Positions 28,989-37,744 of a stretch of 64,000 bases of DNA are shown piece by piece (the stretch's first letter is position 1; every line of letters starts with the position of its first letter). Where the stretch lies: positions 786,001-850,000 of the forward strand of contig NZ_FXAK01000002.1 of the NCBI RefSeq assembly GCF_900177515.1, given 5' to 3'. The notes beneath the pieces were generated by a model. That model was not told the origin of the DNA and ran no database searches. It saw only the letters and a program-made list of their open reading frames with translations. The DNA comes from Azospirillum oryzae (GTDB lineage: Bacteria > Pseudomonadota > Alphaproteobacteria > Azospirillales > Azospirillaceae). Position numbers and translations under genes: made by a program.

Positions 28989-31673
28989 TTACTTGACCGG
29001 CACCGTGTCCTTGCGGGCGGCTGATTTCGTGGCAGGCTTGACCTCGACCGGCGCCGCGTCCTGGGCGGACGCCTCGACATAGGCGCGGCCATAATAGCTG
29101 TCGATCAGCAGCTGCCTGATCTCGGCGACCAGCGGGTAGCGCGGGTTGGCGCCGGTGCACTGGTCGTCGAAGGCGGCTTCGGCAATCGCGTCGACCCGCG
29201 CCAGGAACGCCGCCTCCGGCACCCCCGCCGCCTGGATCGAGGCCGGGATCTCCAGCGCCCGCTTCATCTCCTCGACCCAGCCGATCAGCTTCTCCACCCG
29301 CTCATGGTCGCGGCTGCCGCCCAACTCCAGATGCCGGGCGATCTGCGCATAGCGCGCCACGCCCTTGGGACGGTCATACTGGCTGAACGCCGTCTGCTTG
29401 GTCGGGATGTCCGCCGCGTTGTAGCGGATCACGTTGGCGATCAGCAGCGCGTTGGCGATGCCGTGCGGAAGGTGGAACTCGGCCCCCAGCTTGTGCGCCA
29501 TCGAATGGCAGACGCCGAGGAAGGCGTTGGCGAAGGCGATGCCGGCCAGCGTCGCCGCGTTGTGCACCAGCTCCCGCGCCTTCGGGTCCTGCGCCCCGTT
29601 GCGGTAGGCCGAGGGCAGATTCTCCTTCAGCAGCTTCAGCGCCTGCAAGGCCTGACCGTCGCTATACTCGTTCGCCACCACCGAGACATAGGCCTCCAGT
29701 GCATGGGTCACTGCGTCGATGCCGCCGGCCGCGGTCAGGCCCTTGGGCATGTCCATCACCAGATTGGCGTCGACGATCGCCAGCGTCGGCGTCAGCTCAT
29801 AGTCGGCGATCGGGTATTTGGTGCCGGTGCGCTCGTCGGTCACCACCGCGAAGGGAGTCACCTCCGATCCGGTGCCGGACGTGGTCGGCACCGCCACCAG
29901 CTGCGCCTTCACCCCCAGCTTGGGGAAGGTGTAGATGCGCTTGCGGATGTCCATGAAGCGCAGGGCGAGATCCTCGAACGCCACTTCGGGCGCCTCATAC
30001 ATCACCCAGATGATCTTGGCCGCGTCCATCGGCGAGCCGCCGCCCAGCGCCAGGATCACGTCGGGCTGGAAGGCATTCGCCAGAGCCACGCCCTTGCGCA
30101 CCACCGCCAAGGTCGGGTCGGCGCTGACCTCGAAGAAGGTTTCCACCTCAAGGCCCAGCGACTTCAGCACGCGGACGCTGTCGTTGACATGGCCGTTCTC
30201 GAACAGGAAGCGGTCGGTGACGATCAGGCAGCGCTTCTTGCCGCGCAGTTCCTCAAGCGCGAAGGGCAGGCAGCCGCGGCGGAAGTAGATCGACTTGGGC
30301 AGCTTGTGCCACAGCATGTTCTCCGCCCTCTTCGCCACCGTCTTCTTGTTGATCAGATGCTGCGGCCCGACATTCTCGGAGATCGAGTTGCCGCCCCACG
30401 ACCCGCAGCCCAGCGTCAGCGACGGTGCGAGGCGGAAGTTGTAGAGGTCGCCGATGCCGCCATGCGAGGACGGCGTGTTGATCAGGATGCGGGCGGTTTT
30501 CATCTTGTCGCCGAAATGGCGGATGCGGTCGGCCTGTTGGTCCTGGTCGGTGTAGAGGGCGGAGGTGTGGCCGATGCCGCCCAGCGCCACCAGCGCGGCG
30601 GCCTTATCGCAGGCCTCCACGAAATCCTTGGCGCGGTAGAGCGCCAGGGTGGGCGAGAGCTTCTCGTGGGCGAAGGGTTCGCTGTCGTCGATGTCGGTGA
30701 CCTCGGCGATCAGCACCTTGGTGGCGTGCGGGACATTCAGGCCGGCCATGGCGGCGATGGCGTGGGCGGGCTGGCCGACGATGTCGGCGTTGAGATGACC
30801 GTCGGTCAGCAGCACCTTGCGCACGGCGTCGGCCTCGATGCCTGAGAGGATGTAGCCGCCGTGATGGGCGAAGCGGTCGCGCACCGCGTCATAGACGGCA
30901 TCGACCACCACCGCCGACTGTTCGGACGCGCAGACCACGCCGTTGTCGAAGGTCTTGGACATCAGGATGGAGGCCACGGCGCGCTTGATGTCGGCGAACT
31001 CGTCGATGACGGCGGGCGTGTTGCCGGCGCCGACGCCGATGGCGGGCTTGCCCGAGGAGTAGGCGGCCTTGACCATGCCCGGCCCGCCGGTGGCGAGGAT
31101 CAGGTTGATGTCGGGATGGTGCATGACGGCGTTGGAGAGCTCGAGCGAGGGCTCGTCGATCCAGCCGATGATGTCGTCGGGGGCGCCGGCCTCGACCGCG
31201 GCGGCGAGCACCAGGCGGGCGGCCTCGCAGGTCGATTTGCGGGCGCGGGGATGGGGGGAGAGCACCAGGCCGTTGCGGGTCTTCAGCGCGATCAGCGCCT
31301 TGAAGATGGCGGTGGAGGTCGGGTTGGTGGTGGGGACGATGCCGCAGATCAGGCCGACCGGCTCGGCGATGGTGAGGATGCCGGCGTCATGGTCTTCGGA
31401 GAGGACGCCGCAGGTCTTGTCGTCCTTGTACTTGTTGTAGATGTATTCGGCGGCGAAGTGGTTCTTGATGACTTTGTCTTCCATCACGCCCATGCCGGTC
31501 TCCGCCACCGCCATCTTGGCGAGCGGGATGCGGGCGTTCGCCGCGGCCAGAGCGGCGCTGCGGAAGATCAGGTCGACCTTCTCCTGCGGGTAATCGGCGA
31601 AGCGCGCCTGCGCCGCCTTCACACGGGCGATCAGGGCGTTCAGGTCGGAAAGGGATTTGACAGTCGTAGCCAT
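28989..31673 (-). CDS. adhE: Bifunctional acetaldehyde-CoA/alcohol dehydrogenase AdhE
   Basis: Fermentative enzyme of 894 residues reducing acetyl-CoA through acetaldehyde to ethanol with NADH. The N-terminal aldehyde dehydrogenase half (about 1-440) has catalytic Cys248 (GVVCASEQSA), matching Cys246 of E. coli, and GVGAGNTPA. The C-terminal iron alcohol dehydrogenase half has ALGGGSPMDAAK and the iron-binding His block GVCHSMAHKLGAEFHLPHG. A Lys/Ala-rich tail of about 25 residues extends beyond the usual end. Start 31673 has GGGAGAGG upstream. An FNR-like box and three palindromes lie in its promoter region, so it is probably oxygen-controlled. Confidence 0.96.
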   Translation of the reverse strand: MATTVKSLSDLNALIARVKAAQARFADYPQEKVDLIFRSAALAAANARIPLAKMAVAETGMGVMEDKVIKNHFAAEYIYNKYKDDKTCGVLSEDHDAGILTIAEPVGLICGIVPTTNPTSTAIFKALIALKTRNGLVLSPHPRARKSTCEAARLVLAAAVEAGAPDDIIGWIDEPSLELSNAVMHHPDINLILATGGPGMVKAAYSSGKPAIGVGAGNTPAVIDEFADIKRAVASILMSKTFDNGVVCASEQSAVVVDAVYDAVRDRFAHHGGYILSGIEADAVRKVLLTDGHLNADIVGQPAHAIAAMAGLNVPHATKVLIAEVTDIDDSEPFAHEKLSPTLALYRAKDFVEACDKAAALVALGGIGHTSALYTDQDQQADRIRHFGDKMKTARILINTPSSHGGIGDLYNFRLAPSLTLGCGSWGGNSISENVGPQHLINKKTVAKRAENMLWHKLPKSIYFRRGCLPFALEELRGKKRCLIVTDRFLFENGHVNDSVRVLKSLGLEVETFFEVSADPTLAVVRKGVALANAFQPDVILALGGGSPMDAAKIIWVMYEAPEVAFEDLALRFMDIRKRIYTFPKLGVKAQLVAVPTTSGTGSEVTPFAVVTDERTGTKYPIADYELTPTLAIVDANLVMDMPKGLTAAGGIDAVTHALEAYVSVVANEYSDGQALQALKLLKENLPSAYRNGAQDPKARELVHNAATLAGIAFANAFLGVCHSMAHKLGAEFHLPHGIANALLIANVIRYNAADIPTKQTAFSQYDRPKGVARYAQIARHLELGGSRDHERVEKLIGWVEEMKRALEIPASIQAAGVPEAAFLARVDAIAEAAFDDQCTGANPRYPLVAEIRQLLIDSYYGRAYVEASAQDAAPVEVKPATKSAARKDTVPVK

Positions 31674-31753
31674 GATCGGGCCTCTCCCGTCGGGTGTCGC
31701 CATGCGGCCGGTTTCCCGGCCCGGAACCCCCGAATCTCGCGGTTCCATGCGGT

Positions 31754-31770
31754 ATGTAGGAAACCTACAT
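31754..31770. promoter_or_regulatory. adhE palindrome 1
   Basis: ATGTAGGAAACCTACAT is a perfect 7-3-7 inverted repeat, 81 bases before the adhE start. It shares the 13-mer GTAG-N5-CTAC with the site at 31917-31933 and GTRG-N5-CYAC with that at 31792-31806. The protein that binds it is unknown. Confidence 0.65.
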
Positions 31771-31791
31771 CTCGCCTATCTTCCGCGCAAG

Positions 31792-31806
31792 AGTGGTCCT
31801 ACCACT
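31792..31806. promoter_or_regulatory. adhE palindrome 2, GntR/FadR-like
   Basis: AGTGGTCCTACCACT is a perfect 6-3-6 repeat. Its core TGGT-N3-ACCA matches the operator form used by FadR-subfamily GntR regulators such as PdhR and LldR. It is 37 bp from palindrome 1, centre to centre. Confidence 0.6.
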
Positions 31807-31817
31807 TGCCGTTAGAA

Positions 31818-31831
31818 TTGATCTGGATCAG
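31818..31831. promoter_or_regulatory. FNR/Anr/FixK-type box upstream of adhE
   Basis: TTGATCTGGATCAG matches TTGAT-N4-ATCAA with one change in the last base. It lies about 145 bases before the adhE start codon. FNR-type activation in low oxygen would suit a fermentative gene. The distance to the transcription start is unknown. Confidence 0.65.
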
Positions 31832-31916
31832 GTTGATGGAAGCGGATGCAGGGGCGGCCTCCTCATGAGCGCGCCCCTGTTCCGCAGATTTCTAGGTAAT
31901 CCTCTGAAGAAACAGA

Positions 31917-31933
31917 ATGTAGTTTAACTACAT
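31917..31933. promoter_or_regulatory. adhE palindrome 3
   Basis: ATGTAGTTTAACTACAT is a perfect 7-3-7 inverted repeat of the same form as palindrome 1, 163 bp further from the gene, centre to centre. It could support looping or mark a second promoter. Confidence 0.6.
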
Positions 31934-31998
31934 ACGTTTAATTCTTGAAAATGGTCCCATCATCTGCAGCAAAGCCCGACGCACTGATGGAAATCGCG

Positions 31999-32176
31999 CT
32001 CCCTCTCGTCCTTCGTACCACGGCTTGGTTGCTTCGACGATGCGCACCACCGACAGCATCACCGGCACTTCGACCAGAACGCCGACCATGGTGGCGAGTG
32101 CTGCGCCGGAGCCGAGCCCGAACAGGCTGATCGCGGCGGCGACCGCCAGTCCGAAGAAGTTGTCCGGTGATGGCGC
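31999..32176 (-). pseudogene. Remnant of an ACR3-type arsenite efflux permease
   Basis: About 55 codons of the minus strand encode the end of an ACR3 permease: [35 protein letters not shown] and VVRIV near WYEG. The family normally has around 350 residues with ten helices; only the last part is here. The frame runs on into unrelated residues on both sides, and a terminator hairpin cuts in just upstream (32192-32223). No ars regulator or reductase is nearby, so this is a decayed fragment, not a working gene. Confidence 0.75.
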
Positions 32177-32191
32177 GGAGCCCAAAAACCA

Positions 32192-32223
32192 AAGGCCTCC
32201 GCGGCGGTGCCGGCGGAGGCCTT
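32192..32223 (-). terminator. Rho-independent terminator of the 26-residue membrane peptide gene
   Basis: AAGGCCTCCGC and GCGGAGGCCTT form a perfect 11-bp stem. On the minus strand TTGGTTTTTGGG follows. It is 51 bases after the small gene's stop and points away from that gene, as a terminator should. Confidence 0.75.
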
Positions 32224-32273
32224 GGTGTGTCGGGATCGTCAAAGCTGGGCGGATGGAGGCCAAGCCGGGCGAC

Positions 32274-32354
32274 TTAGAAGCCGATGATGCCTGTCATCCA
32301 AAGAAGGATCACGATGATTCCCGGAACACCCAGAAGCCAGAGAAGAATGGGCAT
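32274..32354 (-). CDS. 26-residue single-span membrane peptide
   Basis: A tiny gene: ATG at 32354, TAA at 32274-32276. The product (start [10 protein letters not shown], end TGIIGF) is almost wholly hydrophobic, with two Trp and a Pro-Gly kink, and would form one membrane helix. AGGGAGG lies about 5-11 bases upstream, one of the best ribosome sites in the window, and a terminator follows. Similar very small hydrophobic proteins are widespread in proteobacteria but mostly unstudied. The three signals together (ribosome site, composition, terminator) support it; function is unknown. Confidence 0.7.
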   Translation of the reverse strand: MPILLWLLGVPGIIVILLWMTGIIGF

Positions 32355-32503
32355 GCTACGCCTCCCTATTCGGATTAGCAGGTTGCAAGAGCAGAACTCT
32401 CAGTTGCTTCCGAATCAACGGGACGACTTGCGATTCTGTTCCAAGGATTTTTGCCATGCCCACGGTTCGCGCGAAATTTTTGCCATCGCCGGCAGCGGTA
32501 CCC

Positions 32504-33379
32504 TCAATCCTCCAGCAGCGGCCGGCCGTCGGCGATGATCGACACCAGCGCATCCATCACCGCCCGCACCCGTGCCGACCGCCTGAGGTCGCCATGCACC
32601 AGAAGCCACAGTTCGCGCGGCTGCGGCGGCGGGGGAGCGGGGTCCGGCATCACCGCGACCAGCGAGGGATCGGACCGGCCGAGGAAATGCGGAATCGCCG
32701 CGATGCCGGCGCCGGCCGAGGCCGCACCGCGCAGGCTCATCAGGTCATTGGCGCGGAAGACAAAGGGGCGGCGGCCGGCGATCTGCCGCAGCCAGCGCTG
32801 TTGCGGCACATGGTCCAGGCTCTCGTCATAGCCGATGAATTCCCAACCGGCCTCGTCCCGGCCGTCGAGATAGCCCGGCGTGGCGTAGAGCCCGTAGCCC
32901 ATGGCGCCGACGCGGCGGGCCACCAACCCTTCGTCCTCCGGCCGCTGCAGGCGCAGGGCGACATCGGCCTCCCGCCGGGTCAGGCTGACCGCGCGGGCAT
33001 CGCCCACCAGCTCCACCACCAGCTTCGGCAAGGTCCGCCGCAGCCCGGCCAGCCGCGGGGCGAGGAAATGGCTGGCGAAGGCCGGCGGAGCCGACAGGCG
33101 CACCGTGCCGGCCGGCTCGCCCGGCTGGCCGCGGGCATGGCGTTCAACCGCCAGCACCCCATCCTCCACCCGGCGGGCCAGCGCCGCGAACTCCTCCCCC
33201 TCCGCCGTCGGGGCGTAGCCGCGCGGCAGCCGGTCGAACAGGCGCACGCCCAGATCGGCCTCCAGCGCCGCCACCCGGCGGGCGACGGTGGAATGGTCCA
33301 CCCCCAACCTCCGCGCCGTCGCCGACAGGCTGCCGCTGTCCGCCAGCGCCAGGAAGACGCGCAGGTCATCCCAGTTCAT
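32504..33379 (-). CDS. LysR family transcriptional regulator
   Basis: Regulator of 291 residues. The winged helix begins MNWDDLRVFLALADSGSLSATARRLGVDHSTVARRVAALE, the form seen in the group that often sits beside quinone oxidoreductase genes. The effector domain follows (about 90-285). It is divergent from the qor gene with a 115-base gap, so it probably controls it. Start 33379 has AGGTGG upstream; in-frame codons further up reach into the qor promoter and are unlikely to be used. Confidence 0.9.
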   Translation of the reverse strand: MNWDDLRVFLALADSGSLSATARRLGVDHSTVARRVAALEADLGVRLFDRLPRGYAPTAEGEEFAALARRVEDGVLAVERHARGQPGEPAGTVRLSAPPAFASHFLAPRLAGLRRTLPKLVVELVGDARAVSLTRREADVALRLQRPEDEGLVARRVGAMGYGLYATPGYLDGRDEAGWEFIGYDESLDHVPQQRWLRQIAGRRPFVFRANDLMSLRGAASAGAGIAAIPHFLGRSDPSLVAVMPDPAPPPPQPRELWLLVHGDLRRSARVRAVMDALVSIIADGRPLLED

Positions 33380-33494
33380 CAGCCACCTACTCTGCGCAAA
33401 AACACCCAGGCAATGCGCGATCATGCCGAATTCCTGCGCGCAGCACCACAGATTAACCTCCGCTCCATCGCAACGATCGACGGAGACAGCCGAT

Positions 33495-34472
33495 ATGATC
33501 CGCTCCATTCAGATGACCGCGCCGGGCGGCGTCGAGGTGCTGAAGTCCGCCCTGCTCGACCTGCCGGCTCCGGGCGCCGGGGAAATCCGCCTGCGCCATG
33601 AGGCCGCCGGCGTCAATTTCGTCGACATCTATCACCGCACCGGCCTGTACCCGCTGCCCTCATATCCCGCCACGCTTGGTGTCGAGGGCGCGGGCGTGGT
33701 GGAGGCGGTCGGGCCGGGCGTCGAGGGGCTCGCCGTCGGCGACCGCGTCGCCTGGGCCGGTCTGCCGGCCGGCGGCTATGCCGAGGCGCGCCTGCTGGCC
33801 GCCGACCGCGCCGTGCGCCTGCCCGACGGCGTCGAGACGGTGACCGCCGCCTCGCTGATGCTGCGCGGGATCACCGTGCACATGCTGCTCAACCGCGTCT
33901 GTCCGGTGGGTCCCGGCAGCACGATCCTGGTGCATGCCGCTGCCGGTGGGTTGGGCCTGCTGCTGACCCAATGGGCGAAGAGCCTGGGCGCCACCGTCAT
34001 CGGCACCGTCGGCAGCGCCGCCAAGGCGGAGACCGCCCGCGCCCATGGGCTCGACCACGCCATTCTTTATCAAGAGGAGGATTTCGTCGCCGCGGTGCGC
34101 GACCTGACCGGCGGACGCGGCGCCGACGTCGCGGTGGACGGCATCGGCGGCGACACGCTGCGCCGGACCTTCGACGCGGTGCGGCTGTTCGGCACGGTGG
34201 CCAGCGTCGGTCAGGCCGGCGGCCCGGTCTCTCCCATCGAGCTGTCCGAACTGGGCCCGCGCCGTTCGCTCTGCCTCGCCCGGCCCAGCGTGTTCGGCTA
34301 CATGTCCGACCTCGCCGCCTACCGCGCCGCCGCCGAAGAGGTGCTGTCCCGCGTCGCCAAGGGCCTGAGCGCCGGCCCGGTGACCTGCCTGCCGCTGGAC
34401 GCCGCCGCCGAGGCCCATCGCGCGCTGGAAGGGCGGGGCACCAGTGGCGCCCTGGTGCTGATGCCGGGCTGA
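33495..34472 (+). CDS. qor: NADPH:quinone oxidoreductase
   Basis: MDR-family enzyme of 325 residues, same length class as E. coli QorA (327). NFVDIYHRTGLYPLPSYPA and LGVEGAGVVEAVGPGV are QOR-specific; the NADPH site is VHAAAGGLGLLLTQWAKSLGA near residue 145. It lacks catalytic zinc ligands. It reduces quinones by one electron or reactive enones. GGAG lies 10-13 bases before the ATG. Confidence 0.92.
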   Translation: MIRSIQMTAPGGVEVLKSALLDLPAPGAGEIRLRHEAAGVNFVDIYHRTGLYPLPSYPATLGVEGAGVVEAVGPGVEGLAVGDRVAWAGLPAGGYAEARLLAADRAVRLPDGVETVTAASLMLRGITVHMLLNRVCPVGPGSTILVHAAAGGLGLLLTQWAKSLGATVIGTVGSAAKAETARAHGLDHAILYQEEDFVAAVRDLTGGRGADVAVDGIGGDTLRRTFDAVRLFGTVASVGQAGGPVSPIELSELGPRRSLCLARPSVFGYMSDLAAYRAAAEEVLSRVAKGLSAGPVTCLPLDAAAEAHRALEGRGTSGALVLMPG

Positions 34473-34491
34473 TGCCGAGCCGAAGCGCCGC

Positions 34492-34968
34492 CTATTGCGG
34501 CGTCAGCCACTTCTCCATCGCATAGTTGTGGATCGGCACGTCGCCGATCCGCAGCTCGCGGCGCTCCAGCAACGCGAAGCCGCGGCGCAGGAAGAAGGGG
34601 CGGGCGGCCTCGCTCGCCTCCACATGCAGGCGCGGGTGGCCAAGGGCGCGGGCGCGCGCCTCCAGCCTGTCGACCAGCGCCGACATCACGCCGCGGCCGG
34701 CGGCTTCAGGCGCGCAATAGAGGAAGTTGATGTGGCCGTCTGACTCTACGTCGCTGAAGGCCACCGGCCGGTCGGCCCCGTCCACCGCGACCAGGGCCAC
34801 GCGGCCGTCGCCATAGGCCTCGCGCACCCGCTCTACCGTCGGCGCCTGCGCCGCCCAGGCCTCCACCTGCTCCGGGCCATAGAATCGCGAACCGATGCCG
34901 CGGACGGAGCGGGCATAGATCTCCGCCAGAACCGGGGCGTCCGACGGCCGGTAGTCTCTGATCCTCAT
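34492..34968 (-). CDS. GNAT family N-acetyltransferase
   Basis: Acetyl-CoA-dependent acyltransferase of 158 residues. MRIRDYRPSDAPVLAEIYARSV opens the fold, and the cofactor loop lies at about 85-95 (CAPEAAGRGVMSALVD). LHVEASEAARPFFLRRGF is the usual end, so it resembles the PhnO/YafP-like acetyltransferases. The start could also be ATG 34977 or TTG 34989. It converges on qor with a 19-base gap. Substrate unknown. Confidence 0.83.
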   Translation of the reverse strand: MRIRDYRPSDAPVLAEIYARSVRGIGSRFYGPEQVEAWAAQAPTVERVREAYGDGRVALVAVDGADRPVAFSDVESDGHINFLYCAPEAAGRGVMSALVDRLEARARALGHPRLHVEASEAARPFFLRRGFALLERRELRIGDVPIHNYAMEKWLTPQ

Positions 34969-34999
34969 CTGCCCCATCTTTCGGCCCAACTTCAGGCGG

Positions 35000-36151
35000 T
35001 CACTTCGCCGGCGCCAACCTCAGGACCGCGCCGTCGGCGGCATCGGTGATGACATAGAGGGCGTCGTCCGGTCCCTGTGCCACATCGCGGATACGCGCGT
35101 CGAGCGGAATGCGCTCCACCTCCCTCGCGCTGGTGCCGTCGATGGCCACGCGCACCAGCCCCTTGGCGCTGAGGCCGCCGAGCAGCGCGCTGCCCTGCCA
35201 GTCGCGGAACAGCCCGCCGGTGTAGAAGACCATGCCGGAGGGCGAGATCACCGGCGTCCAGTGGACCGCGGCGTCGGCGAACTCCTTGCGGGTCGGCGGG
35301 TCGGGGATGTCGCGGCCGTCGTAATGCTTGCCCCAGCTGACCACCGGCCAGCCATAGTTCCTGCCGGCTTCCGGCCGGTTCAGCTCGTCGCCGCCCAGCG
35401 GCCCCATCTCGCCGATCCAAAGCGAGCCGGTGCGCGGGTCGATGGCCGCCGCCTCGATGTTGCGGTGGCCGTAGGACCAGATGGCGCCGGCCGTCTTGCC
35501 CTCGCCGGCGAAGGGATTGTCCTTCGGCAGCGAGCCGTCGCGGTTCAGCCGGACCACCTTGCCCAGCGTGTTGTCGCGCTTCTGCGCCGGGTCGAATTTG
35601 AACCGCTCGCCCAGCGTCAGGAAGATGTGGCCGTCGGGGGCGAAGGCGATGCGGGTGCCGAAATGGTTGCCGCCGTCCATCTTGGGCGACTGGCGGAAGA
35701 TGACCTGGAAATCCTCGATCCCCCGCTCGCCCAGCGTGCCGCGCCCCAGCGCCGTCCCGGCGGTGCCGTTCTCACCCGGCTCGGCATAGGCGAGGTAAAC
35801 GGTGCGGTTGCGGGCGAAATCCGGATCGGCCGCCACGTCCATCAGCCCGCCCTGGCCTTGATTGAAGACCTTCGGCGTCCCGGCCAGCGGCGCGGACAGC
35901 GAGCCGTCGCGCGCCATGATCCGCAGCCGTCCGGGCTTCTCCGTCACCAGCGCCCGGCCGTCGGGGAGGAAATCGATGCCCCAGGGCCGCTCCAGCCCGT
36001 CGGCGAAGCGGCTGATCGCCACCGGCCCGGCGCTGGTAGCCACGGTCTTCACCGCCTGCGACTGTGCCAGGGCAGGGGCGGCGGCGAAAAGTCCCGTGGC
36101 AAGAAGAGCGGCAACGGGAATGGCGGCCGACAGGGTCAGGGTGCTGCGCAT
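35000..36151 (-). CDS. PQQ-dependent sugar dehydrogenase (GSDH/YliI family)
   Basis: Periplasmic six-bladed propeller protein of 383 residues with a signal peptide (cleavage near ALA-Q, about residue 30). LERPWGIDFLPDGRALVTEKPGRLRI opens the soluble glucose/sorbosone dehydrogenase domain. GGNHFGTRIAFAPDGHIFLT, WSYGHRNIEA and GGDELN-PEAGRNYGWP are conserved calcium/PQQ-site blocks. It probably oxidises aldoses at C1 and passes electrons to the respiratory chain. The in-frame GTG just upstream is less well placed against GGAGG than the ATG used. Confidence 0.88.
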   Translation of the reverse strand: MRSTLTLSAAIPVAALLATGLFAAAPALAQSQAVKTVATSAGPVAISRFADGLERPWGIDFLPDGRALVTEKPGRLRIMARDGSLSAPLAGTPKVFNQGQGGLMDVAADPDFARNRTVYLAYAEPGENGTAGTALGRGTLGERGIEDFQVIFRQSPKMDGGNHFGTRIAFAPDGHIFLTLGERFKFDPAQKRDNTLGKVVRLNRDGSLPKDNPFAGEGKTAGAIWSYGHRNIEAAAIDPRTGSLWIGEMGPLGGDELNRPEAGRNYGWPVVSWGKHYDGRDIPDPPTRKEFADAAVHWTPVISPSGMVFYTGGLFRDWQGSALLGGLSAKGLVRVAIDGTSAREVERIPLDARIRDVAQGPDDALYVITDAADGAVLRLAPAK

Positions 36152-36381
36152 CACGATCCTCCGGTTTCGGGCGGTGGACTTCCAGATGGGGGTGTCCGCG
36201 GACCGGCCAAGGTCCGTTCGCCGAAAGAATCCCCTGCCGACCCCGTAACACCCTGGGGGTATTGTCCGTCCGCCGCCCCGGGCCTCACCCTCCGCAAGAC
36301 AAATGGTGATGTCACGGACCTTCCGTCAGATGCGCGACCCCGGAAGACGTCACCGGAACAGGAGTGTTTCAGGAGGTGGAA

Positions 36382-37722
36382 ATGAGGGATGACGTGACTC
36401 TGCACCGCAGGCTGGGCCTGTCGGCGGTCGTGCTGTTCGGGCTGGCCTATATGACGCCGATGATCGTGCTGGGCACCTTCGGCGCCCTGGCGACCGCCAG
36501 CGAGGGCACGACGGCGATGGCCTATGTGCTGGCTGCCGGGGCGATCCTGCTGACGGCGATCAGCTATGGCGTGATGGCCAGGGTCTATCCGGTGGCGGGT
36601 TCGGCTTACACCTATGCCCGCAAGTCCCTGAGCCCCAGCATCGGGTTCCTGGTCGGCTGGGCGGTTCTGCTCGATTACTTCTTCCTTCCCATGGTGATCT
36701 GGCTGATCGGCGGCGCCTATCTGTCGTCGGCATTCCCCGATGTTCCGGTCTGGGTCTGGATCCTGGGCTTCATCGGCTTCACCACCATGGTGAATCTGGC
36801 CGGCGTGCATTTCGCCGCCCGCGTCAATCTGGTGCTGATGGTGGTCCAGCTGGCCGTGCTGGTCGCCTTCATGCTGCTGGCGGCGCGCTTCGTCATGGCG
36901 GCGAGCGGGCCGGGCGGGCTGGCGTCGGTCACGCCCTTCTTCCGGGCGGACGTGCCCTTCGGCGCCTCGGTCGCCGGTGCGGCGATCGCGGCCTATTCGT
37001 TCCTGGGCTTCGACGCCATCTCCACCATGACGGAGGAGGTCCGCGACGCCCGGCGCACCATGCCGCGGGCGATCATGATCGTGGCGCTTGCCGGCGGCGC
37101 GATCTTCGTACTTGCCGCCTATGTGACGCAGCTGGCCCACCCCGGCACCGAGTTCGCCTCCGTGGACGCCGCCGCCTTCGAGATCGCCAAGACCATCGGC
37201 GGCGACCTGTTCGTCACCATCTTCCTCGCCACCCTGGTGGTCGCCCAATTCAGTTCCGGCCTTGCGGCGCAGGCCAGCGTCGGCCGGCTGCTGTTCGCCA
37301 TGGGGCGCGACGGCGTGCTGCCGTCGGGGCTGTTCGGGCGGCTTCACCCGCGCTGGCGGACGCCGGTGTTCAATCTGGTGCTGGTCGGCTTCGTCGGGCT
37401 GGCCGCGCTGTGGATGGACGTGACGACCTCCACCTCCTTCATCAATTTCGGCGCCTTCCTGGCCTTCACCGCGGTCAACCTGTCGGTCATCGCGCTCTAT
37501 CTCCGGCGGGAGCCGCAGGTGCGGTCGGTGGGGGCGCTGGTCGGGCTGGTGATCCCGGCGGCCGCCGCGCTGTGCGATCTCTATCTTCTCGCCAATCTGG
37601 ACGGCAACGCCAAGCTGCTGGGTCTGGCCTGGCTGGCGCTGGGCGTGCTCTATCTCGCTTATCTGACCGCACTGTTCCGCAAGGCGCCGCCGGAGATCCA
37701 CTTCGTGGAATCCGTCTCCTGA
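36382..37722 (+). CDS. APC family amino acid/amine permease
   Basis: Permease of 446 residues with about 12 helices. Family marks: LSAVVLFGLAYMTPMIVLGTFG in helix 1, AGSAYTYARKSLSPSIGFLVGW, and AYSFLGFDAISTMTEEVRDARRTMPRAI in the loop after helix 6. This set resembles the putrescine/amino-acid importers. AGGAGGT gives a near-ideal ribosome site. It converges with a LuxR gene that is in turn divergent from an amidase, suggesting uptake of an amide or amine substrate. Confidence 0.9.
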   Translation: MRDDVTLHRRLGLSAVVLFGLAYMTPMIVLGTFGALATASEGTTAMAYVLAAGAILLTAISYGVMARVYPVAGSAYTYARKSLSPSIGFLVGWAVLLDYFFLPMVIWLIGGAYLSSAFPDVPVWVWILGFIGFTTMVNLAGVHFAARVNLVLMVVQLAVLVAFMLLAARFVMAASGPGGLASVTPFFRADVPFGASVAGAAIAAYSFLGFDAISTMTEEVRDARRTMPRAIMIVALAGGAIFVLAAYVTQLAHPGTEFASVDAAAFEIAKTIGGDLFVTIFLATLVVAQFSSGLAAQASVGRLLFAMGRDGVLPSGLFGRLHPRWRTPVFNLVLVGFVGLAALWMDVTTSTSFINFGAFLAFTAVNLSVIALYLRREPQVRSVGALVGLVIPAAAALCDLYLLANLDGNAKLLGLAWLALGVLYLAYLTALFRKAPPEIHFVESVS

Positions 37723-37744
37723 ACGGGACTCCGCCGGCCGGCGG

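Noticed and set aside
31784..31805. Sigma-54-like GG...TTGC pair on the minus strand upstream of adhE
   Set aside because: Only nine bases lie between GG and GC; the sigma-54 spacing of ten is strict.
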